Source: JBDKTH01 sp964558295 (GTDB taxonomy: Bacteria; Planctomycetota; Planctomycetia; Pirellulales; Thermoguttaceae). From it: a DNA stretch of 43,790 nt. Made by a program: the position numbers and the translations under genes. The notes beneath the pieces are model-generated. The model was not told the origin of the DNA. It was given only the letters and a program-made list of their open reading frames with translations, and searched no databases. The stretch is taken from the NCBI GenBank assembly GCA_964558295.1, contig CAZLDQ010000017.1, forward strand, positions 1 through 43,790. Reading direction: 5' to 3'. This document shows positions 15,996 to 25,363 of this stretch, piece by piece (within the stretch, counting starts at the first letter, position 1; each line of letters begins with the position of its first letter).

Positions 15996-17717
15996 ATGCG
16001 TCTGCCTTGCTTTCTTGCCGTCGTTCTGGCTCTCTGTGCGTCAAGTCTCGCAGCCGAGCAAGCGCGGGAGACACTCGATCGCGGCCTGATCGCAAGACCG
16101 GTCGCCAACGGGAAAGTCTATCTCAGTTGGCGTCTCTTGGAGTCAGATCCCTCTTCGGTTGCGTTCAACGTGTACCGCCGTTCGGGAAGCGAAAAGAGCG
16201 CACAGTTGAATCCGGAGCCGATCGTTAAAACCACGGACTTTCTGGACACGACCGCCACGGAAGGAACCGAGTACACTTGGTTGGTCAAACCGGTGATCGA
16301 TGGCCAGGAAGTCTCCCCGTCGGGCGAAGCCAAGGCCACGCCCACGGCCAAAGACACCAAGCCCTACATCTCGATCCGTTTGGACGGCAACCACACATTC
16401 CAGAAGGTGGGCATTGCCGATCTGGATGGCGACCGGAAGTATGATTTCGTGATCAAACAGCCGAAGGACAACATCGACCCTTGGCATCTCTATTGGAAGC
16501 CCAGCCCCGAGACCTACAAACTCGAAGCCTACACAAATGAAGGCCGTTTCCTGTGGCGCTACGACCTTGGCTGGGCAATCGAGCGAGGCATCTGGTATTC
16601 GCCCTACGTGGTCTACGATCTCGACGGCGACGGCAAGGCCGAAGTGGCCGTCAAGACCGGTGAAGGCGATCCACGCGACGCCGAGGGAAAGGTCCAGGAT
16701 GGCCCGGAATATCTCACGATCCTCAACGGCCAGACCGGCCAGCCGCTCGCCCGTGTCGAGTGGCCCTCGCGTGAAGGCTTCAAGGACCCGCACCGCTACA
16801 ACTACTTCTGCCGCAATCAGATTGGCGTGGCCTATCTTGACGGCAAAAGGCCTTCCCTAATCGCCGCCCGCGGAACCTACAACATCATGAAGGCCGTCGC
16901 CTATCAGTTCAACGATGGCACGCTGCACGAACAGTGGCGATGGGACAACGGCGACCTGGAACGCCCGTGGCAAGGGCAGGGAGCTCACTGGATGCACGCG
17001 GCCGATGTGGACGCCGATGGTCGCGACGAGGTGCTCCTCGGTTCAGTCACGCTCGACGAGAACGGCAAAGCCTTGTGGAGCACCGGACTCGGACACCCCG
17101 ATCACTTCTACCTGGGCGACATCGATCCGGATCATCCGGGCCTGGAGATCTATTACGGCATCGAGACCCGAGGCAAAAAGGACAAGATGTGCCTGGTCAA
17201 CGCCAAGACTGGCGCAATCCTCTGGGGGCACAACGAGCCGACCACCCATATCCACTCCTCCGGCCTCTGCTCCGACATCGATGCCAAACATCCCGGCTCC
17301 GAGTGCTACAGCGGCGAGCGCGACTTCAAAGACAAACGTTGGCTGCGTGACTGCAAAGGGAATGTTCTGTCGACCGAGGACCTCGGCGGCCTCGCGCCCC
17401 GAGCCGTCTACTGGGATGGCGACCTGCAACGCGAGTTGCTCATCGGCTCCCAAATCAGCGACTACCCGGAACGCAAGCCGGTATTCCAAATCGAGGGTCA
17501 GATGGTCGCCGTGGCCGACATCCTTGGCGACTGGCGCGAAGAGATTATCACCAGCCTGCCGGGCGAACTGCGGATCTACGTCACGACGATCCGCGCCACC
17601 GACCGCCGGCCTTGCCTGATGCAAGACCCGATCTACCGGAACGATGTAATCCATGCCGCCATGGGCTACTACCAGGTCCCAATGATCAGCTACGACCTGA
17701 CCGCCGGACGACGGTAA
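15996..17717 (+). CDS. Secreted rhamnogalacturonan lyase, PL11 family
   Basis: A 573-residue exported polysaccharide lyase resembling Bacillus YesW/YesX, which cleave the rhamnogalacturonan I backbone of pectin. The ATG at 15996 has AGGA upstream and a clean signal peptide (LPCFLAVVLALCASSLAA). The N-terminal fibronectin-like domain includes ERGLIARP-like RGLIARPVANGKVYLSWRL. The beta-propeller contains repeated calcium-type motifs such as ADLDGDRKYDFVIKQ, YDLDGDGKAEVAVKT, ADVDADGRDEVLLGS and GDIDPDHPGLEIYYG. The C-terminus has NDVIHAAMGYYQVPM, typical of the family. An upstream GTG at 15927 would add 23 residues before the signal and is less likely. It points to pectin use by the host cell. 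Confidence 0.9.
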   Translation: MRLPCFLAVVLALCASSLAAEQARETLDRGLIARPVANGKVYLSWRLLESDPSSVAFNVYRRSGSEKSAQLNPEPIVKTTDFLDTTATEGTEYTWLVKPVIDGQEVSPSGEAKATPTAKDTKPYISIRLDGNHTFQKVGIADLDGDRKYDFVIKQPKDNIDPWHLYWKPSPETYKLEAYTNEGRFLWRYDLGWAIERGIWYSPYVVYDLDGDGKAEVAVKTGEGDPRDAEGKVQDGPEYLTILNGQTGQPLARVEWPSREGFKDPHRYNYFCRNQIGVAYLDGKRPSLIAARGTYNIMKAVAYQFNDGTLHEQWRWDNGDLERPWQGQGAHWMHAADVDADGRDEVLLGSVTLDENGKALWSTGLGHPDHFYLGDIDPDHPGLEIYYGIETRGKKDKMCLVNAKTGAILWGHNEPTTHIHSSGLCSDIDAKHPGSECYSGERDFKDKRWLRDCKGNVLSTEDLGGLAPRAVYWDGDLQRELLIGSQISDYPERKPVFQIEGQMVAVADILGDWREEIITSLPGELRIYVTTIRATDRRPCLMQDPIYRNDVIHAAMGYYQVPMISYDLTAGRR

Positions 17718-17727
17718 CGCTCAAGTC

Positions 17728-17967
17728 GTGGGGATCTGTGAGGAACTCGCAGAGGAAAGCACGCTTTGGGGTGCCACGGCCGACCGCCCTCTCTTCCGCA
17801 ACTGCGATATAGGCGACAGGGGAAACGACATTGTACTGCCCATGCTGCCCGAGCCGACTGCGTTGCTCTTGGCGGCCGCCGACCTCCTGGGGCTGGTTGC
17901 TCTGCAACGTCGCGTCCACCAAAATACCCCCGACCGGCTCACCTCACCTGTTGCAACAACAAATTGA
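17728..17967 (+). pseudogene. PEP-CTERM-like tail remnant
   Basis: The frame ends with LPEPTALLLAAADLLGLVALQRR, which fits the PEP-CTERM sorting signal: a PEP motif, about 17 hydrophobic residues and an Arg-rich end. Such tails target exported proteins for exosortase processing in planctomycetes and other bacteria. The 37 residues before it are not recognisable and there is no signal peptide, so this is likely the 3' remnant of a decayed exported protein. Its last bases overlap the end of the convergent hydrolase gene. Confidence 0.45.
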
Positions 17968-19675
17968 TTATGGCGGCGAACCCCTGATAGAGATCGGCCT
18001 GCTTGACCTCGACAACCTGAAGACCGCTTGGCGCCTCGAACGTGGCCTCTTCGACGGGCGCATCCAGCTTCCAATCACGGATGACCACCTTGCCAGCAAC
18101 GCCGCCAGCGTCAAATTCAAGCTGCCAAGGCGTTGAACCGTCTTCCGCGAAGGAGATCAGCACATGCCCCGGATACTTCTCCTTCGCCGTGATGCATACG
18201 GCCGGGTGATCGTCAATCGCCGCAGCAGATTCCACCGCACCCCACTGATCGAGCGTTTCCGGCACAAGGTCCAGACATCCGATCAGCCCCGCCACGATCT
18301 GAAGATTCGCGCGATACGTCGGATTGACGCAGCAAAGCGGATTGCGATTTCCCCCCGGCTCTTTGATCCCCTTCAGAACCCGCTTATCGGCAACAACCAT
18401 CCAGGGAAACTCATTCTGACCCGCGGTGACTTCCCCCACCACGGGAAGCCGGCATTGCAATCCAAACTTGTAGTCCGCTCCACGCACCAACCGCACGCGA
18501 GCCTCCCGTGGCTTCTGCCCTTTCGGACCAACATAGACATCCATTTCCAGCCGATGACAACGGCCCAGCAAGGGTTCCGCAGTGAACATGCTCATGGTTT
18601 GACGGAGGAAAGCCGAGGCACGTCCAAGGGGCGTTGTTGCTGGGGTCGCTGCGGGACGACTCGGGATCACGTCGGCCGGCAGATCTTGCGAAAAAAACTC
18701 GGTGATAATCTGCAACGATTGCGGCAACGCGGCGATGAAGCGATCATGCTCGACACCATCAATCCACACGACCCGTTCGGCAATGCCCAGAGCCGCGGCC
18801 AACTTCTCGGTACAAGCACGGGGAATAATCTCATCCGCCGCCGCATTGATCATCAACACCCGACCTTGCTCCGCCCGCAAGCGCAACGCGGGGGCCAACG
18901 TCAGCGGTTCCACCTTGGCAACCTCCGCGAGAAGGGCAGCCCGTTCGTCCGCCGGAAGCTCCTCGAATCGCTTGTTCAATCCCCGGGTATAACGAGCGTG
19001 TTGCAGGATGGTCACTAAATCGCCCCCCGCCAAGAATAGGCTGGTGCGGAAGAACCGCGGATCGGAAGCCGCCGCCGACGCGGCAATGATCCCTCCCAAG
19101 CTCACGCCGCTCAGATCGATGCGTTTGGGATCAACCTCCGGTCGCGACGCCAGTAAATCGGCCGTTCGGCGGATGTCTTCAATCGATTGGAGCAACATCC
19201 CTAAGAACAACGGAGGCTCTCGGAGCAGTGCGTCCCAGCCTTCCGCCTTCGCACGTTCCCCGTAGTAAGGGAGCGTTGGCATGATGGCCAGAATCCCGCG
19301 CCGGGCCAACACCGAGCACGCCACATCGGTTACACGCATGTCGCCGTTAAGGATGTGCAACACGATCACGGCCGGACGCTTCATACTCTCGGGCGTAATG
19401 TCATCAGGCAGATAGAAATCCGCCCGAATCGTATTGTTCTGCTCAACGGCGGTCACCACCGGCGAGGGATAGGTCATTCGGTAGACGCGAAAACCGTCAC
19501 GCTGGTCCAGCAGCGTCATCCGGTACTCAAAAGGCTTCTCGTTGTAGGTTTCCGCAACGGAAAACGTCAGCGAGGTTGAAGCGGGAACTGGTGTTGGCTC
19601 TGCCCCGTGCGTCACGGCCGCTAGGGCCACCACTACGATCAATCCGCCTGCATGCGGACACCAACGCCTCTGCAT
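17939..19675 (-). CDS. Secreted alpha/beta hydrolase with LolA-like C-terminal domain
   Basis: A 578-residue exported protein with a signal peptide (GLIVVVALAAVTHGA). Residues about 45-340 are an alpha/beta hydrolase: IRADFYLPDDI, VIVLHILNGDMR, PTLPYYGERA, the nucleophile elbow SGVSLGG, NAAADEIIP (acid) and DGVEHDRF (His). Residues about 350-578 form a separate domain resembling LolA-like or DUF2092 beta-rich lipoprotein carriers, with EMDVYVGPKGQKPREARVRL, and the ending ATFEAPSGLQVVEV. The combination is unusual, and the substrate is not evident. The start ATG has only GGGG as a possible ribosome site. It converges on the rhamnogalacturonan lyase. Confidence 0.75.
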   Translation of the reverse strand: MQRRWCPHAGGLIVVVALAAVTHGAEPTPVPASTSLTFSVAETYNEKPFEYRMTLLDQRDGFRVYRMTYPSPVVTAVEQNNTIRADFYLPDDITPESMKRPAVIVLHILNGDMRVTDVACSVLARRGILAIMPTLPYYGERAKAEGWDALLREPPLFLGMLLQSIEDIRRTADLLASRPEVDPKRIDLSGVSLGGIIAASAAASDPRFFRTSLFLAGGDLVTILQHARYTRGLNKRFEELPADERAALLAEVAKVEPLTLAPALRLRAEQGRVLMINAAADEIIPRACTEKLAAALGIAERVVWIDGVEHDRFIAALPQSLQIITEFFSQDLPADVIPSRPAATPATTPLGRASAFLRQTMSMFTAEPLLGRCHRLEMDVYVGPKGQKPREARVRLVRGADYKFGLQCRLPVVGEVTAGQNEFPWMVVADKRVLKGIKEPGGNRNPLCCVNPTYRANLQIVAGLIGCLDLVPETLDQWGAVESAAAIDDHPAVCITAKEKYPGHVLISFAEDGSTPWQLEFDAGGVAGKVVIRDWKLDAPVEEATFEAPSGLQVVEVKQADLYQGFAAIINLLLQQVR

Positions 19676-19911
19676 TTTTCGTCCCCCAAATCAGAGTCTC
19701 TCAAGCGGTCCAAAGCCCCAATCACCACCAACCGGTTACGTCCCGTTACCTGTTCTTATTCGCTGTACGGCAGAAAATCTTGGCCCCTTTCAACCCCATT
19801 TGAACATACCCGATCGACCGGCTTGGTTTCCAGGCGTTTTCTCGGGAAAAGCCTCCTCCCCAGTACGAAAATGGAGGCCAGAACAACGCTCGCCGCCCGC
19901 CCCCCCCTGCG

Positions 19912-19940
19912 TTGTGGACCGCTCAGGTGTGAGGTAGAAT
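19912..19940 (+). promoter_or_regulatory. Probable sigma-70-type promoter before the EEP-family gene
   Basis: TTGTGG (19912-19917) and TAGAAT (19935-19940) have the ideal 17-base spacing. They lie about 110 bases before the start at 20053. The rest of the 377-base spacer 19676-20052 shows no gene. Confidence 0.45.
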
Positions 19941-20052
19941 AGTAGGACTATTGAGAACTGAACCTTTGCCCGATCATGGGACCGGCCGACCTCCTCGCCG
20001 CTCGCTGCAGGCTTGCCCCGGCAACTTCCAGTCTAGAACACTCGGTGAAACC

Positions 20053-20988
20053 ATGAAACGCTTTCTTGTTCTTCCAATCGCCTCGCAAACAAACTTTTGG
20101 GCATCTGGTTTGGCACTGGGGATTCTCCTGTTCTGGACAACGGGAACCCACGCGGCAGACACTCGGAACGGCGAAGTGCGAGTATTGAGCTACAACATCC
20201 GCATGGGAACGGCCAAAGATGGCGAGAATCATTGGGACTGCCGCAAAGCGGCCCTCATCGCAACGATCAAAACCTTGGACCCCGATCTACTCGGCACGCA
20301 AGAGACCTTAGGCTTCCAACGAGACTATCTTGCCGCCAACCTGCCGCAGTACGACCATCTCGGCGTGGGCCGCGAGGATGGCCGTGAACGCGGCGAAATG
20401 ATGGCCCTCTATTACAAGAAGGACCGTTTCGAAAAACTCGACGGTGGTCATTTCTGGCTCAGCGAAACCCCCAACGTCGCCGGTAGCAAGAGTTGGGACA
20501 GTTCGCTCCCCCGCATGGTCACCTGGGTAAAGCTCTCCGACCGTTGCAACCCGGGCACTCCGCCGATCGTGTTCTTCAATACGCACTTCGATCATTTGGG
20601 CGTCCAAGCCCGACTCCAGTCGGCCCGACTGCTTCGCCGCCAAGTGTTGACTCTTGGACAAGGCGGTCTGGTGATCGTCACCGGCGACTTCAACTCAGGC
20701 GAAGGGAGCGAGCCGTACCAGGCGCTGTTCGGCCCCGTCGACGCTCACGACTCTCCTCTGATCGACACGTTCCGCGTTGCTTGTCCCAACCGGACCGCGC
20801 AGGAAGGAACCTTCTCCGGTTTCAAGGCCGACGCCACGGGGGGCGCAAGGATCGATTGGATCGGCGTCTCACGGAATTGGCAGGTGCTGCACGCCGGCAT
20901 CGACCGCACCGCCACCGACGGCCGCACCCCGTCCGACCACTTTGCCGTCTTTGCCGTCCTGCGACCAGAAGTCCTCTCCACCCAATAG
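20053..20988 (+). CDS. Secreted endonuclease/exonuclease/phosphatase-family hydrolase
   Basis: A 311-residue exported member of the EEP fold (DNase I-like). The ATG at 20053 precedes a signal segment (ALGILLFWTTGTHAA). Core motifs are VLSYNIRMG, LLGTQET (Glu for metal), GEMMALYYKKDRFE, FNTHFDHLG, VTGDFNSGEGSEPY, RIDWIGVS and the final SDHFAVFAVL (Asp-His). This set is shared by metal-dependent phosphodiesterases acting on nucleic acids, phosphoinositides or sphingomyelin; secreted planctomycete members are of unknown substrate. It stands between two spacers and seems to be monocistronic. Confidence 0.85.
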   Translation: MKRFLVLPIASQTNFWASGLALGILLFWTTGTHAADTRNGEVRVLSYNIRMGTAKDGENHWDCRKAALIATIKTLDPDLLGTQETLGFQRDYLAANLPQYDHLGVGREDGRERGEMMALYYKKDRFEKLDGGHFWLSETPNVAGSKSWDSSLPRMVTWVKLSDRCNPGTPPIVFFNTHFDHLGVQARLQSARLLRRQVLTLGQGGLVIVTGDFNSGEGSEPYQALFGPVDAHDSPLIDTFRVACPNRTAQEGTFSGFKADATGGARIDWIGVSRNWQVLHAGIDRTATDGRTPSDHFAVFAVLRPEVLSTQ

Positions 20989-21377
20989 GCCAACCTCGGC
21001 AAACCCCATCGGACGTCTCAGCAGGCCGACTCGTCAGTTCTCGTGCCATGCCCGCGATTGCCAGCAGAACCGGCGGCTGCTGTTGACGTAAAGTCTCCCC
21101 CAGCTGGCCAACCATCTGGGGCATGTCGTCAGGTGGCGAAGCCACGCCATGCCTCCTGCCTGGCGATGACGTGTTGCCCCCTTCTATCGGTCGTATTTCC
21201 GCCAGCCCACCATACGGCCTAGCCCGAAAAGTCTTCCTAATCGTCACGGCAACACTGGCAGACTGGGTAACTCGGGCTAAGAGTGCCACTCTGCAGAATG
21301 AAAAGCTATCGAACAAACCTGATAGTCCGAATACTACAGATGAACGGGGCTTGTGGTTTGTTGCGAAGGGAGGAGTC
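20989..21377. other. 389-base spacer without a supported gene
   Basis: Short frames run on both strands, including one on the minus strand with a helical-looking stretch (QMVGQLGETLRQQQ) at about 21080-21125, but none has a start site or a domain I recognise. The efflux gene's Shine-Dalgarno is at its right end. A degraded gene is possible but unproven. Confidence 0.3.
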
Positions 21378-23012
21378 ATGCGGGCGATACAACGAGAAGC
21401 AGGAAACCTGGTTTCAGGGCAACCGTGTGGTCCCCGTCATCGTCAAAAGGGTTATCCTACACGTCACGGCACTTGGAAACGACTGGTTGTAGGAGCCCTT
21501 TTCCTGGCTCTCCTTCCGGGGTGCACAAGTTGGAGCGAATACATTCACAATGGCTTCAAGGTTGGCCCCAACTACCGTCGGCCGGCAGCCCCGGTCGCCG
21601 AGCAGTGGATTGACGCCACCGATCCAGCTGTGAGCAGCAGCCCGGCCAACGATGCCGCTTGGTGGCAGACGTTCAACGATCCGACGCTCAACGAACTGGT
21701 GCAAGTCGCCTACCAGCAGAACCTGTCCTTGCGGGTCGCCGGATTGCGAATCCTCGAAGCACGAGCACAACTCGGAATCGCCGTCGGCGGTCTCTTCCCT
21801 CAATCGCAAGAAGCTTCAGGCGGCTACACGCGAATCGGTACCAGCAAGAACGGGCGCCAAGGAGCGTTTGGCAACAGGTTCTACGACGACTGGAACGTCG
21901 GCACCTCGCTTGGCTGGGAACTCGATTTCTGGGGCCGATTCCGCCGGGCAATCGAAGCAGCCGACGCAAACCTCGATGCGTCGATCGAAAACTACGACGA
22001 TGTCCTAGTCCTCCTTTTGGCTGAAGTAGCACAACGCTATATCGAAATTCGCACGACGGAACAGCGATTAGAATACGCCCATAAGAACGTCGAGATCCAG
22101 AAGGGGAGCTTGCGACTGGCGGATCTGAAGTTCCGCAATGGAGTGACCACCCGTTTGGACGTGACCCAGGGGCAGTCCAATCTGTCGCAAACCGAAGCGC
22201 TCATCCCGCCCTTGGAAGCGGCCCACCGCCAAGCCACGAATCAGCTTTGCATCCTGCTGGGAATTCCCCCGAGAAAACTGGAAGACGTGCTCCATGGACC
22301 GGGGAAGATTCCTTCCGCCCCCGCACAGGTAGCTCTGGGCATTCCGGCAGAACTACTGCGACGCCGGCCCGACATCCGTCGCGCCGAGCGCGAGGTAGCC
22401 CAACAGAGTGCCCAAATCGGCATTGCCCAATCCGAGTTGTATCCCCACTTCTCCATCACCGGCTCGATCGCCCTCGATGCGACGAAGTTCGCCGATCTAT
22501 TCGATGCGGGTTCCTTTGCCGGCAGCGTTGGCCCCTCGTTCCGCTGGAACATTCTCAACTATGGCCGGTTGGTCAACAATGTCCGTGCCCAAGATGCCCG
22601 CTTCCAGCAACTCGTGGTCCAGTATCAACAGGCGGTCCTTCAAGCCAATGCCGAGGCGGAGAACGCCGTGGTCGCATTCCTTAAGGATCAACAGCAGGTC
22701 AAGTATCTCGCAGAAAGCACAACGGCAGCCGAACAATCGGTCGGATTGGTACAGGCGCAGTATGACGCGGGGCACAGTGATTTCAACCGTGTGTTAACCG
22801 TTCAACAGACTCTGACCCAGCAGCAAGACCAGTTGGCCATCGCCCAGGGTCTCGTAGCCCGCGATCTCGTGCAGCTCTACAAAGCCCTCGGTGGCGGCTG
22901 GCAAATTCGGCTGGCAGGCCCGGCCGCGCCAAGGACGGTAATGAACGCCGAGGGAGAACAAGAACCGACCCCCGCCCCGCCGCAAACGCCGCCTCCCGCC
23001 GCCCGGCCCTGA
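21378..23012 (+). CDS. RND efflux outer-membrane lipoprotein, NodT/TolC family
   Basis: A 544-residue outer membrane factor. The ATG at 21378 follows GGGAGGAG. The signal ends in a lipobox (LLPGC). The family motifs are KVGPNYRRPAAPV, WWQTFNDPTLNELVQ, LGWELDFWGRFRRAIEAA, AEVAQRYIEIRTTEQRL, GIPAELLRRRPDIRRAEREV and the second half repeats (RWNILNYGRLVNNVRAQDARF, YDAGHSDFNRVLTVQQTL). It forms the trimeric channel for tripartite pumps. No periplasmic adaptor or inner-membrane pump gene lies next to it, so its partners are encoded elsewhere. The C-terminal tail is Pro-rich (PTPAPPQTPPPAARP). Confidence 0.92.
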   Translation: MRAIQREAGNLVSGQPCGPRHRQKGYPTRHGTWKRLVVGALFLALLPGCTSWSEYIHNGFKVGPNYRRPAAPVAEQWIDATDPAVSSSPANDAAWWQTFNDPTLNELVQVAYQQNLSLRVAGLRILEARAQLGIAVGGLFPQSQEASGGYTRIGTSKNGRQGAFGNRFYDDWNVGTSLGWELDFWGRFRRAIEAADANLDASIENYDDVLVLLLAEVAQRYIEIRTTEQRLEYAHKNVEIQKGSLRLADLKFRNGVTTRLDVTQGQSNLSQTEALIPPLEAAHRQATNQLCILLGIPPRKLEDVLHGPGKIPSAPAQVALGIPAELLRRRPDIRRAEREVAQQSAQIGIAQSELYPHFSITGSIALDATKFADLFDAGSFAGSVGPSFRWNILNYGRLVNNVRAQDARFQQLVVQYQQAVLQANAEAENAVVAFLKDQQQVKYLAESTTAAEQSVGLVQAQYDAGHSDFNRVLTVQQTLTQQQDQLAIAQGLVARDLVQLYKALGGGWQIRLAGPAAPRTVMNAEGEQEPTPAPPQTPPPAARP

Positions 23013-23065
23013 TCGCGAGGTCGCACGTGTCCCGGAGTATTCCCTAACGACAGAAGGACCTTCCT

Positions 23066-23437
23066 ATGCTAACCCGTTCGGCTTCACTGCTGGCACTCCT
23101 GCTTCTCCTCGGCCTCGGTCAGACCGCCTGGGCGGGAGAGACGTGTGACAAGCCGCTCGGCTGCACGTTACAGTGCACACGTTGTGCCGTGCTTCCCTGC
23201 GTCTGTCCCGACGACTATTGTCCGAAGCCGATGCCCTGCATTCCCTGCCCACCGCCGCATGGCTGTGTCGATGACTATTGCCGGAAACCGTTGCCGTGCA
23301 TTCCTTGCCCCGCGCCATGCGTCTGTCCCGACGACTACTGCCGCAAGCCGCTACCCAACTTCTGCTGGCCAGTCAACTACCAGTTCTACCGCTGCCCACC
23401 GCCGGTTTGCAACACAGCGGGCAAGCCCGCCAGCTAA
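23066..23437 (+). CDS. Cys-rich exported protein with three 20-residue repeats
   Basis: A 123-residue protein that I do not recognise. A signal peptide (SLLALLLLLGLGQTAWA) is followed by about 100 residues with 19 cysteines. A unit containing DDYC(P/R)KP(M/L)P starts at nucleotides 23210, 23270 and 23330, so the repeat is exactly 60 bases; PC(I)PCP and CVCPDDYC are conserved around it. The Cys-Pro spacing suggests a disulfide-rich or metal-binding, extended structure. The ATG at 23066 has AAGGA upstream. It lies 53 bases after the efflux gene on the same strand; co-transcription is possible. No function is assigned. Confidence 0.75.
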   Translation: MLTRSASLLALLLLLGLGQTAWAGETCDKPLGCTLQCTRCAVLPCVCPDDYCPKPMPCIPCPPPHGCVDDYCRKPLPCIPCPAPCVCPDDYCRKPLPNFCWPVNYQFYRCPPPVCNTAGKPAS

Positions 23438-23476
23438 ATGGCAAGGGATGGAACACAACAACCTGGCCTAAGTCGG

Positions 23477-24949
23477 CTACTTCAGCAACGGTTTCAACGC
23501 AGTCGCCCAAAGCTCATAGCCTTGTTCCGTCGGGTGGCAGAAATCGCTCATCAGACTCCGGGGAATCTCGCCCCCAGGCAGCAAGAACTGACTACCAATA
23601 TCGAGGAACGTGATCCCCGAAACCTTGCCGAACTCGGCCAGAAGCCCATTGAGCTCCGTGATCTTCGCGCGAACTGGATTATCCGCCGTAGCGCCGCGGG
23701 GAAACACGCCCATCAATACGATTTGCGTCTCCGGCGACTTGGACCGGATCCGAATACAAATCGCCCGGATGGCTTCCGCCACTTCCGCCGGCGTGTTGGC
23801 CTTCGCATTCTTCGTACCGGAAAAGTTGTTCGTCCCGATATTGAGTACCACGTGGCGCGGATGCAGCCCGTCAAACTCGCCGTGCTCAAATCGCCATAGG
23901 ACGTTTTGCGTCCGATCCCAGCCAAACCCCAGATTCAACACTCGTCGGTCGCCAAACAATCGCTTCCACGCTTCCCGGCCACGTTGAATTTTGGCTTCCG
24001 GCGTCCCGGCCCAGAAATGGGTGATCGAGTCGCCAATCATCACCACCTCGGGATTTATCTGATCCTTCACTCGAAGCACTTCGATATGCCGGGCGTACCA
24101 GTCATAGGAATCGTTTTCGAGCTTGGGCACGGGGATCAAGGCCGTGTTCTCCGGCAACGGGCCGTCCCGGCGTGTGTCGCCCATCAACTCGGCCAACTTC
24201 GGCTCCATCGCCTTGGCCCAGAGCAACGCCCCCTTCGGCGAGGGATGGAGCAGATCGGGCATTAGTTCCGGATCGATTGAGCCGTCCAGTCGGAGAAATA
24301 CATGGTTAACGTCCAGATAGTGGACCATCTTCCCGTCAGCCAACCGCGCCACCAACTCCGAAGCTCGCAGGTTCGTCTCAAACCGCCGCTTGGCGCTGCC
24401 ACGTTCCACCTCCCCCTTCTTGTAGACATTCGTGCGTGGGAAGATCCGCAACAGCAAAATCTTCGTTTCGGGCAGCTTCGCCCGCAACAACTCAACGATT
24501 GCCTTCGTCCCCTCGGCGATCTCTTCGGGTGTATGAACGATCGGATAATTGGCGTCGTCCGAATTGTTCGTGCCGATCAGGAGCACGGCCACCTTGGGCG
24601 ACTGGTTTTCCAACTCCCCATTCTGCAAATTCCAGAGAATGTTTTCCGTCCGGGCGCCGCTGTAACCCAGGTCAAGCGTACGACGCGAAGCGAAGAACTG
24701 ATCCCAGACGTCCTTGTAAGCCGGCAGATCAAGATTATGGGTAATCGAATCACCAATCAGAAGCAAATCATACTTGGCCGTCCGTGCCGCCTCGACCTTT
24801 TGTTGGTGCCGAGCCGCCCAGCCTCGCTGTGGTACCGGGACCACAGCCGTACTTACTGCCGTTTGCGACCAAGCCGGCGTCGCCAAGACCGCCAGGACCA
24901 TGGTCACCCCAATCCCAATTCGCGTCCAAGACTCTCGTAGGTGTCGCAT
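23477..24949 (-). CDS. Secreted double-domain SGNH (GDSL-type) hydrolase
   Basis: A 490-residue exported protein made of two tandem SGNH-fold esterase domains. The first has IGDSITHNLD (Ser), NLQNGELENQSPK, LLIGTNNSDD (Asn) and LHPSPKG (Asp/His neighbourhood). The second has IGDSITHFWAG, NLGFGWDRTQNVLWR, LNIGTNNFSG and SDFCHPTEQGYE. Both retain their catalytic elements. Homologues often act as acetyl-hydrolases on sugars or platelet-activating-factor-like esters. The ATG at 24949 has GGAG upstream and opens on the signal peptide (GIGVTMVLAVLATPAWS). An internal duplication is the simplest origin. Confidence 0.88.
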   Translation of the reverse strand: MRHLRESWTRIGIGVTMVLAVLATPAWSQTAVSTAVVPVPQRGWAARHQQKVEAARTAKYDLLLIGDSITHNLDLPAYKDVWDQFFASRRTLDLGYSGARTENILWNLQNGELENQSPKVAVLLIGTNNSDDANYPIVHTPEEIAEGTKAIVELLRAKLPETKILLLRIFPRTNVYKKGEVERGSAKRRFETNLRASELVARLADGKMVHYLDVNHVFLRLDGSIDPELMPDLLHPSPKGALLWAKAMEPKLAELMGDTRRDGPLPENTALIPVPKLENDSYDWYARHIEVLRVKDQINPEVVMIGDSITHFWAGTPEAKIQRGREAWKRLFGDRRVLNLGFGWDRTQNVLWRFEHGEFDGLHPRHVVLNIGTNNFSGTKNAKANTPAEVAEAIRAICIRIRSKSPETQIVLMGVFPRGATADNPVRAKITELNGLLAEFGKVSGITFLDIGSQFLLPGGEIPRSLMSDFCHPTEQGYELWATALKPLLK

Positions 24950-25363
24950 CCGATTACTCCGATCCTCTCCAGGTGCTAACCCCAATGCTCAAAACTGCAT
25001 TATGCCTCCCCCTCGGGGGCGACACAACTAGCCAACTCTTCAGGATGTGCCAAATCTTCCTGGCAACTCCGGCATCCTGCCTGCCCGTAGCCTAGGGTAT
25101 CCTGCTTGCGTCGTGGCATAAGGATCTGTCTTGGTTCACTGGGAAAAGGAATCTTGGGCAGGCTGAGTTGGCAGTCTGAGGTAATGGGGCGAAAGGTTGT
25201 TTGAAGCAGTCTCTGGGGCTCTACCCCAGCCCTCGGGATTTGTCGCATTCGTGTTATGAGCGAGGGTGTCATGTCACGAGACCTCTCCCATAGTGAAAGA
25301 AGAAAACGAGTCCGCAGACACACTCGCCCTAGCCGTGGCAAAACAGACTCCCTCGGAGACTGC
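24950..25363. other. 414-base spacer without a supported gene
   Basis: It lies between the SGNH gene start and the IclR remnant, both on the minus strand. It contains a small CCCCC-TC-GGGGG palindrome at 25008-25019. No frame shows a recognisable domain. The promoter of the SGNH gene must be here, but no convincing hexamer pair was found. Confidence 0.3.

Noticed and set aside
23210..23350. A CRISPR-like array because of exact 60-base periodicity
   Set aside because: The repeats are coding, in frame, and there are no unique spacers between conserved palindromic units.
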